NCBI GenBank assembly: GCA_022865525.1
Contig: JALHSV010000260.1
Span: 1-8,145, forward strand
Length of the DNA stretch: 8,145 bases
Direction of reading: 5' to 3'
From: Thermodesulfovibrionales bacterium
GTDB lineage: Bacteria; Nitrospirota; Thermodesulfovibrionia; Thermodesulfovibrionales; SM23-35
Position 1 is the first letter of the stretch; the number at the start of each line of letters is the position of its first letter. Position numbers and translations under genes: made by a program. Under the pieces are notes generated by a model. It had not been told where the DNA came from. It saw only the letters and a program-made list of their open reading frames with translations, and did no database searches. Of the stretch, positions 6,789-8,145 are shown in pieces.

Positions 6789-7244
6789 ATGATCAATACC
6801 GATATATTAAAGCAGCAGGTTCTTTTGGAGGGCATCGAAGAGGCAGGTTTGAGCAAGATAGCCATGATAACAAAACAGGTTTCTGTGAAAAAAGGCGACC
6901 AGCTTTTTAAAGAAAAGGATGAGACCAAAGGACTCTGGCTCGTCCACGCAGGGAAAATCGAAATATCAAGGATAACTGCTGATGGCTGGAGGCAGACCCT
7001 TGTTGTCCTTCCTGCAGGTCATTTCTTTGGAGAGCTCTCAATTCTTGAGAACAGAAAACATGTAGCTTCTGCTACTGCTCTTGAAGACACTGAGCTTCTG
7101 CTGATTCCAAAGGAGGATTTTGATGATTTGGTTCAGAAAGATTGTGTTCTTGCACTGAAGCTCGTAATGAAACTCGCCATTGCCATGAGCAAAAATCTCA
7201 GGCGGATGAATGATAAATTCCTGAGTGCGCTGATAAGCTACTAA
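6789..7244 (+). CDS. Cyclic-nucleotide-binding-fold (Crp/PKA-R type) protein without DNA-binding domain
   Basis: Small cytoplasmic protein of 151 residues consisting of one cNMP-binding beta-roll and a C-terminal helix. Recognisable parts are VKKGDQLFKEKDETKGLWLVHAGKIEIS (33-60), VLPAGHFFGELSILENRKHVASATA (73-97) and LLLIPKEDF. The helix around DLVQKDCVLALKLVMKLAIAMSKNLRRM ends the protein, where Crp/Fnr regulators (about 210-230 residues) would continue into a helix-turn-helix. In the phosphate-binding cassette Gly81 and Glu82 are present, but my alignment puts His91 where cAMP binders have Arg. The ligand may therefore differ, or the fold may serve protein-protein contact. The start is supported by AGGAGG at 6775-6780, 8 nt upstream. 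It lies 25 bp after fdhA and is probably cotranscribed; a role in sensing for formate metabolism is only inference. The stop codon is genuine with no HTH remnant seen after it. Confidence 0.85.
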   Translation: MINTDILKQQVLLEGIEEAGLSKIAMITKQVSVKKGDQLFKEKDETKGLWLVHAGKIEISRITADGWRQTLVVLPAGHFFGELSILENRKHVASATALEDTELLLIPKEDFDDLVQKDCVLALKLVMKLAIAMSKNLRRMNDKFLSALISY

Positions 7245-7247
7245 AAA

Positions 7248-7333
7248 CAGTAGACAGTAGGTAGTAGACAGTATAAGGGGAAGAGATAAAATATTTTCTC
7301 CCCTGTATGCTATCTGCTTTCTACTACCTACTA
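7248..7333. repeat. AGTAG-type inverted repeat between the cNMP gene and fhs
   Basis: Perfect 13-bp inverted repeat AGTAGGTAGTAGA (7256-7268) and TCTACTACCTACT (7320-7332). Inside it a second stem can form from GGGGAAGA (7277-7284) and the TTTTCTCCCC segment near 7304-7313. The left arm also contains an 11-bp direct repeat, AGTAGACAGTA, at 7249-7259 and 7263-7273. The element fills nearly the whole spacer, starting a few bases after the cNMP gene stop and ending 8 bases before the fhs Shine-Dalgarno. It is unrelated in sequence to the GC-rich repeats at 3861 and 4846. There is no T-run typical of an intrinsic terminator. Confidence 0.75.
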
Positions 7334-7350
7334 ATAAAAAGGAGGGTGTT

Positions 7351-8145
7351 ATGACGTCTCTTGATCCGACAAAACATGCTGACTGGGAGATAGCGGAAGC
7401 TTCAGAAGCATATATGAAAACCGTTCACCAGTTGGCCGAGGAGCTGGGTTTGGAAAAACATGAACTCCTTCCTCACGGGCATTATGTAGCCAAGCTTGAT
7501 TTTAAGAGCCTCCTGAACCGCCTGCATACAAAACCCGATGGCAAGTATATCAACGTAACTGCAATTACGCCAACTCCCCTCGGGGAAGGCAAGTCCACGA
7601 CAACCATTGGACTTACGCAGGGACTCGGCAAAAGAGGGAAAAGAGTCATCGCTGCCATACGTCAGCCATCCGGCGGCCCGACGATGAATATCAAAGGATC
7701 TGCAGCAGGTGGCGGACTATCCCAGTGCATTCCGCTGACGCCATTCTCTCTCGGATTGACAGGTGATATCAATGCAATCATGAATGCACATAATCTCGCC
7801 ATGGTTGCCCTCACATCGAGGATGCAGCACGAGTTCAATTATACCGATGAACAGCTCGCCAGAAGAAACTTGAGGAGACTGAATATTGATCCCCGCACTA
7901 TTGAGATGAAATGGATCATGGATTTTTGCGCTCAGTCTCTCCGGGAAATCATAATCGGCATCGGCGGGAAGAACGATGGTTTCATGATGCATTCCGGTTT
8001 TGCAATCGCCGTCTCGTCAGAAATCATGGCCATCCTGGCGGTTTCAACAGATCTGAAGGACATGCGTGAGAGAATGGGAAAAATTGTCGTTGCATATGAT
8101 AAGAGCGGGAAGCCTGTGACAACAGAGGATCTTGAAGTGGCGGGT
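7351..8145 (+). CDS. fhs: Formate–tetrahydrofolate ligase (formyl-THF synthetase), N-terminal part
   Basis: Cytoplasmic ATP-dependent ligase that joins formate to tetrahydrofolate, the first folate step of the Wood–Ljungdahl methyl branch. The reading frame is open from ATG 7351 to the window edge, 265 codons, under half of the usual length of about 560 or more. A strong Shine-Dalgarno GGAGG (7341-7345) lies 5 nt before the ATG. Diagnostic segments are the ATP-binding loop TPTPLGEGKSTTTIGL (73-88, Lys81), RQPSGGPTMNIKGSAAGGG, LTGDINAIMNAHNL and FAIAVSSEIMAILAVSTDL. The segment SRMQHEFNYTDEQLARRNL followed by RRLNIDPRTI recalls the longer ligase type seen in C1-THF synthases; this is an impression without alignment. 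It follows the formate dehydrogenase genes, consistent with formate made by the enzyme being handed to folate. The C-terminal part lies outside the window. Confidence 0.95.
   Translation, partial: MTSLDPTKHADWEIAEASEAYMKTVHQLAEELGLEKHELLPHGHYVAKLDFKSLLNRLHTKPDGKYINVTAITPTPLGEGKSTTTIGLTQGLGKRGKRVIAAIRQPSGGPTMNIKGSAAGGGLSQCIPLTPFSLGLTGDINAIMNAHNLAMVALTSRMQHEFNYTDEQLARRNLRRLNIDPRTIEMKWIMDFCAQSLREIIIGIGGKNDGFMMHSGFAIAVSSEIMAILAVSTDLKDMRERMGKIVVAYDKSGKPVTTEDLEVAG

Noticed and set aside
6789..7244. Full Crp/Fnr transcription regulator
   Set aside because: The protein ends after the dimerisation-type helix, and the sequence after the stop is repeat DNA without a helix-turn-helix remnant.
7256..7332. 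Intrinsic terminator after the cNMP gene
   Set aside because: The long stem is AT/GC mixed with a roughly 50-base interior and no following T-run; a repeat element is the better reading.

Overview
This 8.1 kb window looks like chromosome from an anaerobic, Gram-negative-type bacterium that uses formate and folate-bound C1 units. The evidence is a periplasmic SurA-like chaperone, an NAD-linked selenocysteine formate dehydrogenase gene set and formate–tetrahydrofolate ligase side by side. GC-rich palindromes that translate as NPPLPPFTKGG are, as far as I recall, frequent in Nitrospirota and Desulfobacterota. That phylum guess is inference; the sequence alone does not fix the taxon.

Layout: (a) Minus strand, 1-1340 (possibly 1382): a SurA/PpiC-type peptidyl-prolyl isomerase followed by purN, which runs off the left edge. 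purN has a good Shine-Dalgarno but no ATG/GTG/TTG start. (b) 1383-1575: divergent intergenic region with a plausible surA promoter and a weaker candidate for the rightward genes. (c) Plus strand, 1576-6763: nuoE-like, nuoF-like and fdhA genes encoding a three-subunit soluble formate dehydrogenase. fdhA is one 929-residue gene, 3974-6763, interrupted only by an in-frame TGA at 5120-5122 that is read as selenocysteine. A hairpin with a GGUCU apical loop lies at the same 18-nt distance from the TGA as in E. coli fdhF. (d) 6789-7244: a small cNMP-binding-fold protein with no DNA-binding domain. (e) 7351-8145: the first 265 codons of fhs, cut by the right edge.

How the genes work together (inference from families): the FdhA/NuoF/NuoE complex interconverts formate and CO2 with NAD(H), and possibly also ferredoxin because the NuoF-like subunit has the HydB-like layout. 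Fhs then activates formate onto tetrahydrofolate. This is the entry to the methyl branch of the Wood–Ljungdahl pathway, or the exit if it runs in reverse. PurN uses formyl-tetrahydrofolate, so C1 metabolism lies on both sides.

The most unusual features are three repeat elements in 3.5 kb. One is a double hairpin between nuoF and fdhA. A second, related copy lies inside fdhA in frame, adds a repeat-encoded peptide and is followed by 7-bp tandem repeats. The third is an unrelated AGTAG-type inverted repeat before fhs. I found no CRISPR array, tRNA, rRNA, transposase or clearly novel defence-type system. No gene-free stretch exceeds 300 bases.
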